A stretch of 64,000 bases of DNA from Hymenobacter nitidus (GTDB taxonomy: Bacteria; Bacteroidota; Bacteroidia; Cytophagales; Hymenobacteraceae): assembly GCF_020447315.1 (NCBI RefSeq), contig NZ_JAJADQ010000003.1, forward strand, positions 372,001 through 436,000. Direction: 5' to 3'. The position numbers and the translations under genes are program-made. Shown one piece after another: positions 16,812 to 25,109 of this stretch. Under the pieces are notes generated by a model. The model made no database searches and had not been told where the DNA came from. It was given only the letters and a program-made list of their open reading frames with translations. Numbering within the stretch: position 1 is the first letter of the stretch; every line of letters begins with the position of its first letter.

Positions 16812-17729
16812 CTACCGGACTTTGCCCCGCTTTACCAGGTAGGCATACAGCACCTTATCGAACGGCTCCCGAATGTCAACCGGCACAAAATCGATGCGGT
16901 ACTGGCCGCAGCGTAGGGCCAGTTCCTGCTCGTACTGCTGCATGGCGGCGCGGTACTGCTCGCGCACCTGGGCCGGCTGCAGCTTGATCTGCTCCCCGGT
17001 TTCCACGTCCTCAAACAGGTAGGGCCGCTCGGCAAAGGCAAATTCCGACTCCGTGGCGCGGTCCATGATGTGAAACAGCAATACTTCGTGCTGCTGGTGG
17101 CGCAAATGCTGCAGCGCGGCTAGGCTGGCCGTCTGCTCCTCGGGGTTGCGGCCCAGCATGTCGGAAAACAGCACCACCAACGAGCGTTTGGGAATCTGCT
17201 GGGCAATCTGGTGAATCACGCCCGACACGTCGGTGGCCCGGCGCGGGGCGGCGGGGCGCTCCAGCAGCTGCTGCAACGTGAGCAGCAGGGTGTGGCGGTG
17301 CGAGGTGGTGGAGCGCACCGGGGTTTGCAGCTCAATCTGGTCGGCGAAGGTCACCAGGCCCACCGCGTCGCGCTGCTTCTGCAGGAGCGTGGTGAGGGCG
17401 GCGGCGCAGAGCACGGCAAAGCGCAGCTTGTCGTGGCCGGGCGCCGGGTAGTACATGCTGGGGCTCACGTCGAGCAGCAGGTGGCAGCGCAGGTTGGTTT
17501 CTTCCTCGTAGCGCTTCACAAACAGCTTATCGGTGCGGGCAAATACCTTCCAGTCGATGTGGCGGGTACTTTCGCCGGGGTTGTAGAGTCGGTGCTCGGA
17601 AAACTCCACCGAAAAGCCGTGGTAGGGCGACTGGTGCAGGCCGGTAATAAAGCCCTCGACGAGCTGGCGGGCCAGAAACTCCAGGTTCTCAAACGAGCGG
17701 ACAGCAGCCAGATCAAGCGGTTGTGACAT
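16812..17729 (-). CDS. DUF58 domain-containing protein
   Basis: 305 residues. The core DUF58 string YNPGESTRHIDWKVFARTDKLFVK is visible in parts (GESTRHIDWKVFART, then LFVKRYEEETN), followed by a VWA-like fold with LLLDVSPSMYY, a MIDAS-like DxSxS in which the last residue is present (DVSPS). DUF58 proteins work with MoxR AAA ATPases. No MoxR gene is adjacent here and the BatA-type operon is 15 kb away, so this is probably a second, separate DUF58 copy. Two small genes follow on the same strand. Confidence 0.9.
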   Translation of the reverse strand: MSQPLDLAAVRSFENLEFLARQLVEGFITGLHQSPYHGFSVEFSEHRLYNPGESTRHIDWKVFARTDKLFVKRYEEETNLRCHLLLDVSPSMYYPAPGHDKLRFAVLCAAALTTLLQKQRDAVGLVTFADQIELQTPVRSTTSHRHTLLLTLQQLLERPAAPRRATDVSGVIHQIAQQIPKRSLVVLFSDMLGRNPEEQTASLAALQHLRHQQHEVLLFHIMDRATESEFAFAERPYLFEDVETGEQIKLQPAQVREQYRAAMQQYEQELALRCGQYRIDFVPVDIREPFDKVLYAYLVKRGKVR

Positions 17730-18003
17730 CGGTGAAGTCGTGTAATAGTGAAGTAGAGCCGGAAGGCCGCACCCGGGAGCAGTACATAGGGCTTACTAAA
17801 TATAATCCAGCTTTAAGCTTTTCCCCAAGTTTTTCTCCGCTCCGTCCTAGAATCCTGCCTGGAAAGCCCCAGCGAGGTAAAACAAAGATACCCGGCATTT
17901 TGTGTAAAAAATTTGACCTCAATATTTTTATATACGGCTGGAACACTTTACTTTGGGTTGTAATTCAATCATCTTGGAATAAATCAACCTATTTGAAGGC
18001 ACC

Positions 18004-18360
18004 GTGGAAGACCGTCACGATCAGGAAGAAATCTACTCCCAACGCATTAAAGCGGGCAAACGCACGTACTTTTTCGATGTAAAGGCCACGCGCGGCCAGG
18101 ACTACTACCTCACCATCACGGAAAGCAAGCGCAAGCTGCGGGATGATGACACGTTTTCCTACGAGAAACACAAAATCTTCCTCTACAAGGAAGACTTCGC
18201 CAAGTTCGTGGATGCCCTGCAGGACGCCGTGGACTATGTGCGCGAAGAGCTGCTCTCCGAAGAGGAAGTAGCCGAGCTGGACCGCCCCCGGCCTGCTTAT
18301 GACAATTACGAAGGCGGTGAGCCCGGCTTCAACCCCAACCGCTCCGACGACAACTACTAG
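18004..18360 (+). CDS. DUF3276 (PUR-alpha-like) nucleic-acid-binding protein
   Basis: 118 residues from a GTG start (MEDRHDQEEIYS). The conserved block AGKRTYFFDVKATRGQDYYL in parts (GKRTYFFDVKAT, YYLTITESKRK) and FLYKEDFAKF identify the DUF3276 family, which has a PUR-repeat fold and binds single-stranded nucleic acid; it is nearly universal in Bacteroidota. The C-terminal 35 residues are acidic and disordered. The GTG is chosen because family members start with MEDR/MEERE-like strings. An AT-rich leader of 270 bases precedes it, with a TTACTTTG box at 17948-17955, and a strong terminator follows. Confidence 0.9.
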   Translation: MEDRHDQEEIYSQRIKAGKRTYFFDVKATRGQDYYLTITESKRKLRDDDTFSYEKHKIFLYKEDFAKFVDALQDAVDYVREELLSEEEVAELDRPRPAYDNYEGGEPGFNPNRSDDNY

Positions 18361-18419
18361 CCCCGAAGCTTAGCGAAACACTGCTCTACTCTTTATTCAG
18401 GTATTCAGAACCTTCGCGC

Positions 18420-18458
18420 GGCGCGCCTGGACCCCAAAGTCCAGGCGCGCCGTTTTTT
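18420..18458 (+). terminator. Intrinsic terminator after the DUF3276 gene
   Basis: Arms GGCGCGCCTGGAC (18420-18432) and GTCCAGGCGCGCC (18439-18451) pair perfectly and are followed by G and six T. Confidence 0.92.
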
Positions 18459-18483
18459 ATTGCACTGCTGTCATTATGTGCTC

Positions 18484-18605
18484 TGTCATCCTGAGTGTAG
18501 TGCAGCGCAACGAAGGACCTTAGCACGGCAGCACGACAATCGTAGCAACGACTTGTTTCAGCGGGATAAGGCTCTTCACTCTGCTCCGCGCCGTTCAGGA
18601 TGACA
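18484..18605. repeat. REP-like element with TGTCATCCTGA terminal inverted repeats
   Basis: TGTCATCCTGA (18484-18494) and TCAGGATGACA (18595-18605) are perfect inverted copies about 100 bases apart. The interior contains AACGAAGGACCTTAG. Elements of this pattern are frequent between genes in Hymenobacter-type genomes (recollection, not searched). Together with the terminator and the ychF promoter this explains the 356-base gap; no gene was seen. Confidence 0.6.
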
Positions 18606-18647
18606 GGCGAAGCCAGATTCCGCCAAGGATTCCCCGAAAAACAGCCG

Positions 18648-18655
18648 TACCTTTG
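18648..18655 (+). promoter_or_regulatory. Perfect -7 box for ychF
   Basis: TACCTTTG matches TAnnTTTG exactly, 61 bases before the ychF ATG. Confidence 0.65.
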
Positions 18656-18716
18656 CCCCTCGAATTGCGCCTGTAGGGCGTGACTCGCCATTTCACCAAC
18701 TCACCATTTCACTATT

Positions 18717-19817
18717 ATGGGTCTCCGCTGCGGAATCGTCGGTTTGCCGAACGTGGGTAAGTCCACGCTGTTCAACGCCCTTTCGAACGCCAAGGCCGAA
18801 TCGGCCAACTATCCTTTCTGCACTATCGAGCCCAACGTGGGCGTGATTACCGTGCCCGACGAGCGCCTCCAGATCCTGGAAGCGCTGGTAAACCCCAAGC
18901 GCGTGCTGCCCACCATCATCGAGTTTGTGGACATTGCCGGCCTGGTAAAAGGTGCTTCCAAGGGCGAAGGCCTGGGCAACAAGTTCCTGGCCAACATCCG
19001 CGAGGTGGATGCCATCATTCACGTAGTGCGCTGCTTCGACGACCCCAACATCGTGCACGTAGCCGGCGGTGTCGACCCGGTGTTCGACAAGGACGTTATC
19101 GACACGGAGCTGCAACTCAAGGACCTGGAAAGCATCGACAAGAAGCTGCAGAAGTCGGAGCGCTCGGCCAAGGCCGGCGACGCGGCAGCCAAGAAGGAAG
19201 TAGCTATTCTGCAGCGCTTCAAGGCAGCCCTGGAAGCTGGGCAGAATGCCCGCGCCGTAGCCGCCGACGAGGTGGAGCTGGAAGCCGTAGCTGATTTGCA
19301 GCTGCTCACCATCAAGCCCGTGATTTACGTGGCCAACGTGGACGAGGCCAGCATTAAGACCGACGGCAACCACCACGTGGCAGCCTTGCGCGAGCATGTG
19401 CAAGCCGAAGGTGCTCAGGTGGTGCTGGTGTCGGCGGCCATTGAGGAGCAGATTGCCGACATGGAAGACCCCGAGGAAAAGGAAATGTTCCTGGGCGAGT
19501 ACGGCCTCACCGAGTCGGGTCTGAACAAGCTCATCCGGGCCTCCTACGAGCTGCTGAACCTGATTACCTACTTCACCGCCGGTGTGCAGGAAGTACGCGC
19601 CTGGACCATTCACCGCGGCGATAAAGCTCCCCAGGCGGCCGGCGTCATCCACTCCGACTTCGAGAAAGGCTTTATCCGGGCCGAGGTTATCAAGCTGGCC
19701 GACTACCAGGAGTACAAGACCGAGGTAAAAATCAAGGAAGCCGGCAAGATGGCCGTGGAAGGCAAGGAATACGTGGTGCAGGATGGCGACATCATGCATT
19801 TCCGCTTCAACGTGTAA
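18717..19817 (+). CDS. ychF: Redox-regulated ATPase YchF (Obg-like P-loop)
   Basis: 366 residues, exact family length. G1 [17 protein letters not shown]3 [18 protein letters not shown] (in parts: [10 protein letters not shown]), and the C-terminal TGS domain ending [10 protein letters not shown]. The G4 motif is NVDE, the non-canonical form that gives ATP over GTP preference in YchF/OLA1. It associates with ribosomes and is linked to translation and redox response. The small PhnA-domain gene follows after 20 bases and is likely on the same transcript. Confidence 0.97.
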   Translation: MGLRCGIVGLPNVGKSTLFNALSNAKAESANYPFCTIEPNVGVITVPDERLQILEALVNPKRVLPTIIEFVDIAGLVKGASKGEGLGNKFLANIREVDAIIHVVRCFDDPNIVHVAGGVDPVFDKDVIDTELQLKDLESIDKKLQKSERSAKAGDAAAKKEVAILQRFKAALEAGQNARAVAADEVELEAVADLQLLTIKPVIYVANVDEASIKTDGNHHVAALREHVQAEGAQVVLVSAAIEEQIADMEDPEEKEMFLGEYGLTESGLNKLIRASYELLNLITYFTAGVQEVRAWTIHRGDKAPQAAGVIHSDFEKGFIRAEVIKLADYQEYKTEVKIKEAGKMAVEGKEYVVQDGDIMHFRFNV

Positions 19818-19837
19818 GTGCGGTCAGCCACGAACTC

Positions 19838-20047
19838 ATGGACGTAAAAGACAGCAACGGCAACCTGCTCGCGGAAGGCGACTCGGTGACACTGATTAAG
19901 GACCTGAAAGTGAAAGGCTCTTCCCTGACGCTCAAGCGCGGCACGGTGGTCAAGAACATTCGCCTGACCAACAGCCCGGCCGAAATCGAAGGCCGCGCGG
20001 GCGGCTCTACGATGGTGCTCAAAACCGAGTTTCTGAAGAAGGCCTAG
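19838..20047 (+). CDS. PhnA/YjdM C-terminal domain protein (zinc-ribbon-less form)
   Basis: 69 residues. [27 protein letters not shown] is the PhnA C-terminal domain, seen in parts as [13 protein letters not shown] and [11 protein letters not shown], with the typical [12 protein letters not shown]. Full YjdM/PhnA proteins have an N-terminal zinc ribbon that is absent here; short versions are common in Bacteroidota. Despite the historic name, no phosphonate genes are nearby. It follows ychF by 20 bases and ends before a terminator. Confidence 0.88.
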   Translation: MDVKDSNGNLLAEGDSVTLIKDLKVKGSSLTLKRGTVVKNIRLTNSPAEIEGRAGGSTMVLKTEFLKKA

Positions 20048-20082
20048 CTACGGCGGGTTCCTCGGCGGCAACTTATAACTTC

Positions 20083-20116
20083 AACGCCCCGGCTGGTATC
20101 CAGTCGGGGCGTTTTT
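20083..20116 (+). terminator. Intrinsic terminator after the ychF unit
   Basis: AACGCCCCGGCTGG and CCAGTCGGGGCGTT pair with one mismatch around TAT, and five T overlap the right arm end. Confidence 0.88.
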
Positions 20117-20125
20117 GATTCTTTG

Positions 20126-20683
20126 ATGTGCTTGATGATGGAAGACGATAGATACCCGGAATGGCTGGCTGACAAATTGCTGAATGTGACATTTGACTGG
20201 AACGCTGCCAGAAAAATTTCTATATCCGATTTTTTCGAATGTGTCTCACTACACGATTCCAGTTGGTACGGCACTTCAATGGACAGAGGTAATGCCATAA
20301 TATGGGTAATCCATCTTGATGCAATCTGGAACAAGGACTTTTGCCATATTCTAGAGGATTGGCCTTTTCTGATTATCCGAATTCAGAATGTCCTAAGCAC
20401 TTTTCAGGATTTCACCTCTTATGATGGGTTCTACAGTACGATAAGCTCGGCTGCAACCAAACCAGTGAATATTCCTGACTTCAAGGAATGGGTTGATTTC
20501 TCTAAAGTAGCTGAACTGTTTCCCGCGGATTTTTATCAGCGACTGAGCCATATCAGTGATTTAAACCGAACTGATATCGAAACTATTTACGGAGGAAGCC
20601 TAACGGTAATCCATCAGCCGATGGTAGAGCTACTGCTTTACACTGAGCAGGGAATTCCCTTGGCTATCAACTTCCCCATATAG
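20126..20683 (+). CDS. Hypothetical protein, A+T-rich orphan
   Basis: 185 residues from the ATG at 20126; ATGs at 20135 and 20138 are alternatives. The gene is clearly richer in A+T than its neighbours and uses more rare codons, which suggests acquisition. It reads as a soluble protein rich in Trp, Asp and aromatic residues (FFECVSLHDSSWYGT, LDAIWNKDFCHILEDWPFLI). No family was recognised; size and character are like stand-alone immunity-type proteins. It is enclosed by terminators at 20083 and 20682. Confidence 0.7.
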   Translation: MCLMMEDDRYPEWLADKLLNVTFDWNAARKISISDFFECVSLHDSSWYGTSMDRGNAIIWVIHLDAIWNKDFCHILEDWPFLIIRIQNVLSTFQDFTSYDGFYSTISSAATKPVNIPDFKEWVDFSKVAELFPADFYQRLSHISDLNRTDIETIYGGSLTVIHQPMVELLLYTEQGIPLAINFPI

Positions 20684-20721
20684 AAAAACGCCGCTGAGAT
20701 ATTCCTCAACGGCGTTTTTCT
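20682..20721. terminator. Bidirectional intrinsic terminator
   Basis: AGAAAAACGCCGCTGAG (20682-20698) and CTCAACGGCGTTTTTCT (20705-20721) pair with one mismatch, giving T-tracts on both strands between the orphan gene and the convergent M48 protease. Confidence 0.9.
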
Positions 20722-20739
20722 ATGTGCAGAAAAGGCGTG

Positions 20740-22179
20740 TTACTTCCCAACCACCTTAAACAAGGTACCGGCAGGCATTTTGGTCGTCAGCTGCATCCCA
20801 TTCAGGATGGCCAGCTCCTCGCGGCGGGACGAGGGAATACCGTTGGCCGCCAGGGCTGCCCCGAGCGTGGTAGCCGTTTTCACGGTTTTGATGCGGATTT
20901 TATCGGACTGACGGTTCAGCTTGCTCGCGTCGGTGAGGCGGGCGAAACCCTGGGCTACTTGGGTGAAGACCGGGGCGTAGGTGGCGAAAGTGGTGGGCGA
21001 CGACAGGCCGATGAAGGCGTAAATGCTGCTGCCGTCCTGAATCAGGTAGCTCAGCGTGCGGGCCGACTGCTCCTGGGTCACCTGGTCGCCCTGAATAGCC
21101 ACGGCGGGGAAGCCGTTGATGGTAGTGCGGCTGGCCTGGGCGTTCTGCAGGCTCAACTGCTTCACGAGGGATTCGGCGGCGGCGTCGAGCGAGGAGCCGG
21201 GCGCGGGTACCAGGGCCATCAGGGCTTTGCCGCTAGGCTCGCCCATCTGGAATTGTGAGGGAGAGTTCTGGGTTTTCCAGCCCGAAGGCACCGGGAAGCG
21301 GAATTTCAGGTCGGGGTGGTAGAACGTGCTGCCTTCCACAAAGCCCTGGCGAGGGTCTTCCCCGTAGGGCAGGCCTTCAATGGAGCGCAGATACCCGTCG
21401 CGGTTCACGGCCAAGCGGGACGAGCCGGTCTGCTGCTTGGCCTGAGCCGCCAGCCCCTTCACGCGGGTGTAGCGGTCAGCCGAGTTGGGGTGGGTAGAGA
21501 GGAAGGTAGGCACACCACCGGCGCCGCTCTGGGCCTCGGTGCGCTGCAGGGTCTGGAAGAAGTCGGCCATGTTGGCCGCGTCGTACCCGATTTTAGTCGA
21601 GTACTTCACGCCCAGCACATCGGCCTCATTCTCCGCGTCGCGGCCGTACTTGAGCAAGCCCAGGCCCACCACCTGCGACAAAGGCTGGGCAAAGCGGCCC
21701 ACCAGGTTGGGCGACACCACCGAGCCCAGCAGCAGGCCAATGTTGGCAATGGTGGAGCGGCTCTGCTGCTTCTGGCCGTGGCGGGCCGTGATGTGGCCCA
21801 GCTCGTGGCCCAGCACACCAGCAAATTGCGCCTCGTTGTTGAAATGGGCCATAATGCCGCGGGTGAAGTACACGTGGCCGTCGGGGGTGGCAAAGGCGTT
21901 AATCACCGGCGAATCGACAATGGTGAAGCCGTAGTCGCCGGGCCGGTCCGACACCTTGTTCATCTGCTGGCCCTTCGTGTCGATGAGCCGCTGCAAGGTG
22001 GCGTTGTTATAGAGGCCGAACTGGGCAATAACGGCCGGGTCGGGCTTGGGGCCCTGCCAGGCGCTCAAATTAAGCGTCAGGGGCTTGGCGGCCGGAGCCG
22101 GATTGATCGAGCTGCCGAGAGGCAGTAAAGAGAGCAACAGGGCGCCAGTGGTCAGACCGCGCGAGAGAGAAGATGTCAT
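20740..22179 (-). CDS. M48 family metalloprotease with C-terminal LysM-like domain, exported
   Basis: 479 residues from the ATG at 22179; the open frame further upstream runs through a repeat and is not protein-like. A signal peptide (LTTGALLLSLLPLGSS) is followed by the peptidase domain with zinc motif HELGHITARHG and the third-ligand block ENEADVLGVKY. After THPNSADRYTRV the middle domain is unassigned, and the last 60 residues (ELAILNGMQL...GTLFKVVGK) look LysM-like. BepA-type M48 proteins act in outer-membrane quality control. It has a tandem paralogue directly upstream (22389-23843). Confidence 0.9.
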   Translation of the reverse strand: MTSSLSRGLTTGALLLSLLPLGSSINPAPAAKPLTLNLSAWQGPKPDPAVIAQFGLYNNATLQRLIDTKGQQMNKVSDRPGDYGFTIVDSPVINAFATPDGHVYFTRGIMAHFNNEAQFAGVLGHELGHITARHGQKQQSRSTIANIGLLLGSVVSPNLVGRFAQPLSQVVGLGLLKYGRDAENEADVLGVKYSTKIGYDAANMADFFQTLQRTEAQSGAGGVPTFLSTHPNSADRYTRVKGLAAQAKQQTGSSRLAVNRDGYLRSIEGLPYGEDPRQGFVEGSTFYHPDLKFRFPVPSGWKTQNSPSQFQMGEPSGKALMALVPAPGSSLDAAAESLVKQLSLQNAQASRTTINGFPAVAIQGDQVTQEQSARTLSYLIQDGSSIYAFIGLSSPTTFATYAPVFTQVAQGFARLTDASKLNRQSDKIRIKTVKTATTLGAALAANGIPSSRREELAILNGMQLTTKMPAGTLFKVVGK

Positions 22180-22331
22180 AGGGCAGAAAGGCGGCAAAGG
22201 CCGCGTAGCGTGGGGAAGGATGAGCTTGCAACGGCCCGGGTATGGGCAGGGTTGCAAACCGGGAGAACTGCTCCCTGTCCGCAGAAAAAGGCGCGGTTGA
22301 AACAGACAAGCCAAAAAACCTGCCAACCTTA

Positions 22332-22365
22332 CCCAACCCCACTTCCCGTTGGGAGAGGGGTTGGG
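22332..22365. repeat. C/G-rich hairpin repeat between the two M48 genes
   Basis: CCCAACCCC (22332-22340) and GGGGTTGGG (22357-22365) are perfect inverted copies around a loop that itself can pair (TCCC with GGGA). It has no T-tract. Pyrimidine-rich hairpins of this type recur between Bacteroidota genes. Confidence 0.5.
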
Positions 22366-22388
22366 GTGGGGTCCGGGCAATGAGGACT

Positions 22389-23843
22389 CTACTTGCCCAC
22401 CACCTTAATCATGGAGCCGGCATTTACCTGCTCATTAAGCTGCATACCGTTGAGAATGGCCATTTCCTCAAGGCGGGCCTCGGGCACGCCGTTGCTTTTC
22501 AGGGCCTGGCTGAGGGTGCTACGCAGCTTCAGGGTTTTGATGCGCACGTGCTCGGGCTGGCGGTTTAGCTTATCGGCCTCGGTGAGGCGGGCAAAGCCTT
22601 CCATGGTGCTGCTGAACGTGGGCTGGTAGCTGGGAAAGTCGGTGGGGGCCGAGGCGCCGAGCAGGGCGTAGATGGTTTTGCCGTCCTGAATCAGGTAGAC
22701 CATGGTGCGGATACCGGCCACCGACTGCCCGGTCTGGGGGTCCTGCTGCACCTGGTCGGCCACGAAGGCCAGGGCCGGGAAGTTGTTCACCGTGACGCGG
22801 CGCGAGTCGGTGGGCTGCAAACTAAACTGCTTTACCAGAGCCTGGGCGGCCTCGTCGAGGGAGGCGCCGGGGGCCAGGGCCAGCATCATGAGGGCCTTGC
22901 CGGCGGGGTCGGCCATCTGAAACTGCTGGGGCGTGTTCTGGTGCTTCCAGCCGGCGGGCACCGGGAAGCGGAACTTCAGCTCGGGGTGGTAGAAGGCGTT
23001 GTTTTCCACGAAGCCCTGGCGCGGGTCTTCCCCGTACACGATGCCGTCAATCAGGCGCAGGTACTGCTCCCGGTTGATTTTAAGATTGGTCGGGTTGCCG
23101 TTCTGCTGCTTCCACTGGGTGGCCAACTGGTGCACGCGGTTGTAGCGGTCGGCCGGGTTGGGGTGGGTTGAGAGGAAGTCGGGAATGGCTTCGGCGCTGC
23201 TTTTGGCCTGCTCCCGCTGCAGGGTCTGGAAGAAGTCGGCCATCTGGGAGGCGTCGTAGCCGATTTTGGACGAGTACTCCACCCCCAGCTCATCGGACTG
23301 GCTTTCGTCGTCGCGCCCGAACTTGAGGAAGAGCAGCTGCATGCCCTGGGCGGCCTGCTCGCCAAACTGCGCTAGGCGGGGCGAGGCAATCATAGCCCCC
23401 ATCAAACCCACCTGCCCGATAATGGCATTGGTTTGCTGCTTGGCCGAGTGCCGGGCCGTGACGTGGCCGATTTCGTGGCCCAGCACGCCGGCAAACTGCG
23501 CCTCGTTGTTGAAGTGGGCCATAATGCCGCGGGTGAAGTAGACGTAGCCGCCGGGCACGGCAAAGGCGTTAATCACCGGCGAATCGACGACGCGGAAGGT
23601 GTAAGTAAGGTCGGAGCGGTGGGAAATGGCGCCCATGGCCTTGCCCTTCTCGTTGATGAAGTTCTGCAGCTTCTGATCCGGATAGAGGCCAAACTGCGCC
23701 GTTACGGCCGGGTCGGACTGCTGCCCCATGGCCAGCTCCTGCCCTTTCGAGACGAGCATCACTTCTTTTTTCCCGGTCACGGGGTTGGTGGAACAGGCCG
23801 ACAGGGCCAGCAGCGCGGCGGCAATGGGCAGGGTTGGTTTCAT
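22389..23843 (-). CDS. M48 family metalloprotease, lipoprotein paralogue
   Basis: 484 residues. Signal peptide with lipobox LSACS (Cys near 17) followed by TNPVTGKKEVMLVS. Zinc motif HEIGHVTARHS, third-ligand region ESQSDELGVEYSSK, and the same middle and C-terminal parts as the neighbouring gene, ending MQLNEQVNAGSMIKVVGK in parts (NGMQLNEQ, MIKVVGK). The shared GEDPRQGFVE block near 295 shows a tandem duplication. This copy is lipid-anchored and the other is not, so they may work at different sites. A TACCGTTG box lies 32 bases before the start. Confidence 0.92.
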   Translation of the reverse strand: MKPTLPIAAALLALSACSTNPVTGKKEVMLVSKGQELAMGQQSDPAVTAQFGLYPDQKLQNFINEKGKAMGAISHRSDLTYTFRVVDSPVINAFAVPGGYVYFTRGIMAHFNNEAQFAGVLGHEIGHVTARHSAKQQTNAIIGQVGLMGAMIASPRLAQFGEQAAQGMQLLFLKFGRDDESQSDELGVEYSSKIGYDASQMADFFQTLQREQAKSSAEAIPDFLSTHPNPADRYNRVHQLATQWKQQNGNPTNLKINREQYLRLIDGIVYGEDPRQGFVENNAFYHPELKFRFPVPAGWKHQNTPQQFQMADPAGKALMMLALAPGASLDEAAQALVKQFSLQPTDSRRVTVNNFPALAFVADQVQQDPQTGQSVAGIRTMVYLIQDGKTIYALLGASAPTDFPSYQPTFSSTMEGFARLTEADKLNRQPEHVRIKTLKLRSTLSQALKSNGVPEARLEEMAILNGMQLNEQVNAGSMIKVVGK

Positions 23844-23875
23844 CGGGTGGCGGTGAGAATAGGCGTGTGTTGCTG

Positions 23876-23883
23876 CAACGGTA
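23876..23883 (-). promoter_or_regulatory. -7-like box for the M48 lipoprotein gene
   Basis: TACCGTTG on the minus strand has one mismatch to TAnnTTTG, 32 bases before the ATG. Confidence 0.4.
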
Positions 23884-24110
23884 CGCTAAAACTTTGGTTG
23901 CAGCGGCCCTCAAGCCGGCCTGGGGAGAGGAGTAGCTTCTGTTTTTATTGCCGGAACCTACTCCACACCTGGCGTACCTTCTACTTTTAATATCAATAGG
24001 TACGCCACGCTACACCTGCCGCAGCAGCAAACCATTGAATGGGGCTGATAATCGGGAAAGCTCTATGTTTGCCCGGCAACTTGCCTACGCTGCTTTCCCA
24101 TCCCGTACCT

Positions 24111-25109
24111 ATGACCGAAAAAATCCTGGCTTCACTCCGGGCCCTGCACCTGATTTCGGCCGAACAAGCCGACGTTATTGCCACCCACGAGCGGGAAAAG
24201 CCTTTTTCGCTGTACTACGAGCTGCGCACCCTGCTTTCCCTGGGCGTCACGCTGCTCAGCGCCGGGCTGGGCCTGCTCATCTACCAGAACATCGACACGT
24301 TGGGCCACGGCGTAATTGTGGCCCTCATTGCCCTAATTTCGGGGGCGGGCTTCGCCTATGCTCACCGGCAGCGGCAGCCGTTTTCGTGGCGGGCCACTCC
24401 GGCCTCTACCGGGGCCGACTACGCCCTGCTGCTGGCCTGCCTCACGCTGCTCACCCTGGTGGGCTACCTACAATACCAGTACAATTTCTTCGGCTCCCGC
24501 TACGGCCTGCTGGTGATTTTGCCCACGCTGGTATTCTTCTACTGTGCCTACCGCTTCGACCACCGCGGGGTGTTGTCGATGGCCCTGACCGGACTGGCAG
24601 CCTGGGTGGGCGTGAGCATTGCCCCGGTATCGGCTTATACGGCCAACAACTACGCCCTGCCCCACCTCGATGCGGTGGCTATTGCCCTGGGCCTGGGGCT
24701 GGCCGCCGTGGGGCTGGCCTCCGAACACCAGGACCGCAAAAAGCACTTCGGCTACACCTACGTGCTGCTGGGCAGCAACCTGGCCCTGGTAGCCCTGCTC
24801 ACGGCCATGTTCCGGGGCTCCTACGAGGCGGCAAGCTTTCTGCCGCCGCTGCTGGCGGCCCTGCTCATCATCGGGCTCAGCGGCGCCCTGTACTGGTACG
24901 CCCGCCGCACCCACTCCTACATCTTTGTGCTGCTGGGCGCGCTCTACGGCTACATTGCCGTGACGTACCTGTACTTCCAGCTGTCGGAGCTGAACCGGGA
25001 TTTTGAAGTAACGGCCTTCCTGTACTTTCCGGCCTCGGCCGTGGGCGTGGTATTGCTACTGTTGAATCTGAAGAAAATTGTGGGCAGCCATGAGCAAAAA
25101 GGCATATAA
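24111..25109 (+). CDS. DUF2157 domain-containing polytopic membrane protein
   Basis: 332 residues from the ATG at 24111. A short soluble N-terminus (LRALHLISAEQADVI) typical of DUF2157 is followed by eight to ten hydrophobic segments. Function of the family is unknown. The following gene starts 20 bases inside this one, so the two are translated as a coupled pair and their products may act together in the membrane. The open frame upstream of 24111 is not supported by any membrane-protein-like sequence. Confidence 0.85.
   Translation: MTEKILASLRALHLISAEQADVIATHEREKPFSLYYELRTLLSLGVTLLSAGLGLLIYQNIDTLGHGVIVALIALISGAGFAYAHRQRQPFSWRATPASTGADYALLLACLTLLTLVGYLQYQYNFFGSRYGLLVILPTLVFFYCAYRFDHRGVLSMALTGLAAWVGVSIAPVSAYTANNYALPHLDAVAIALGLGLAAVGLASEHQDRKKHFGYTYVLLGSNLALVALLTAMFRGSYEAASFLPPLLAALLIIGLSGALYWYARRTHSYIFVLLGALYGYIAVTYLYFQLSELNRDFEVTAFLYFPASAVGVVLLLLNLKKIVGSHEQKGI

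Noticed and set aside
18693..19799. Minus-strand open frame of 368 codons opposite ychF
   Set aside because: It mirrors ychF, which is certain by motifs and length.
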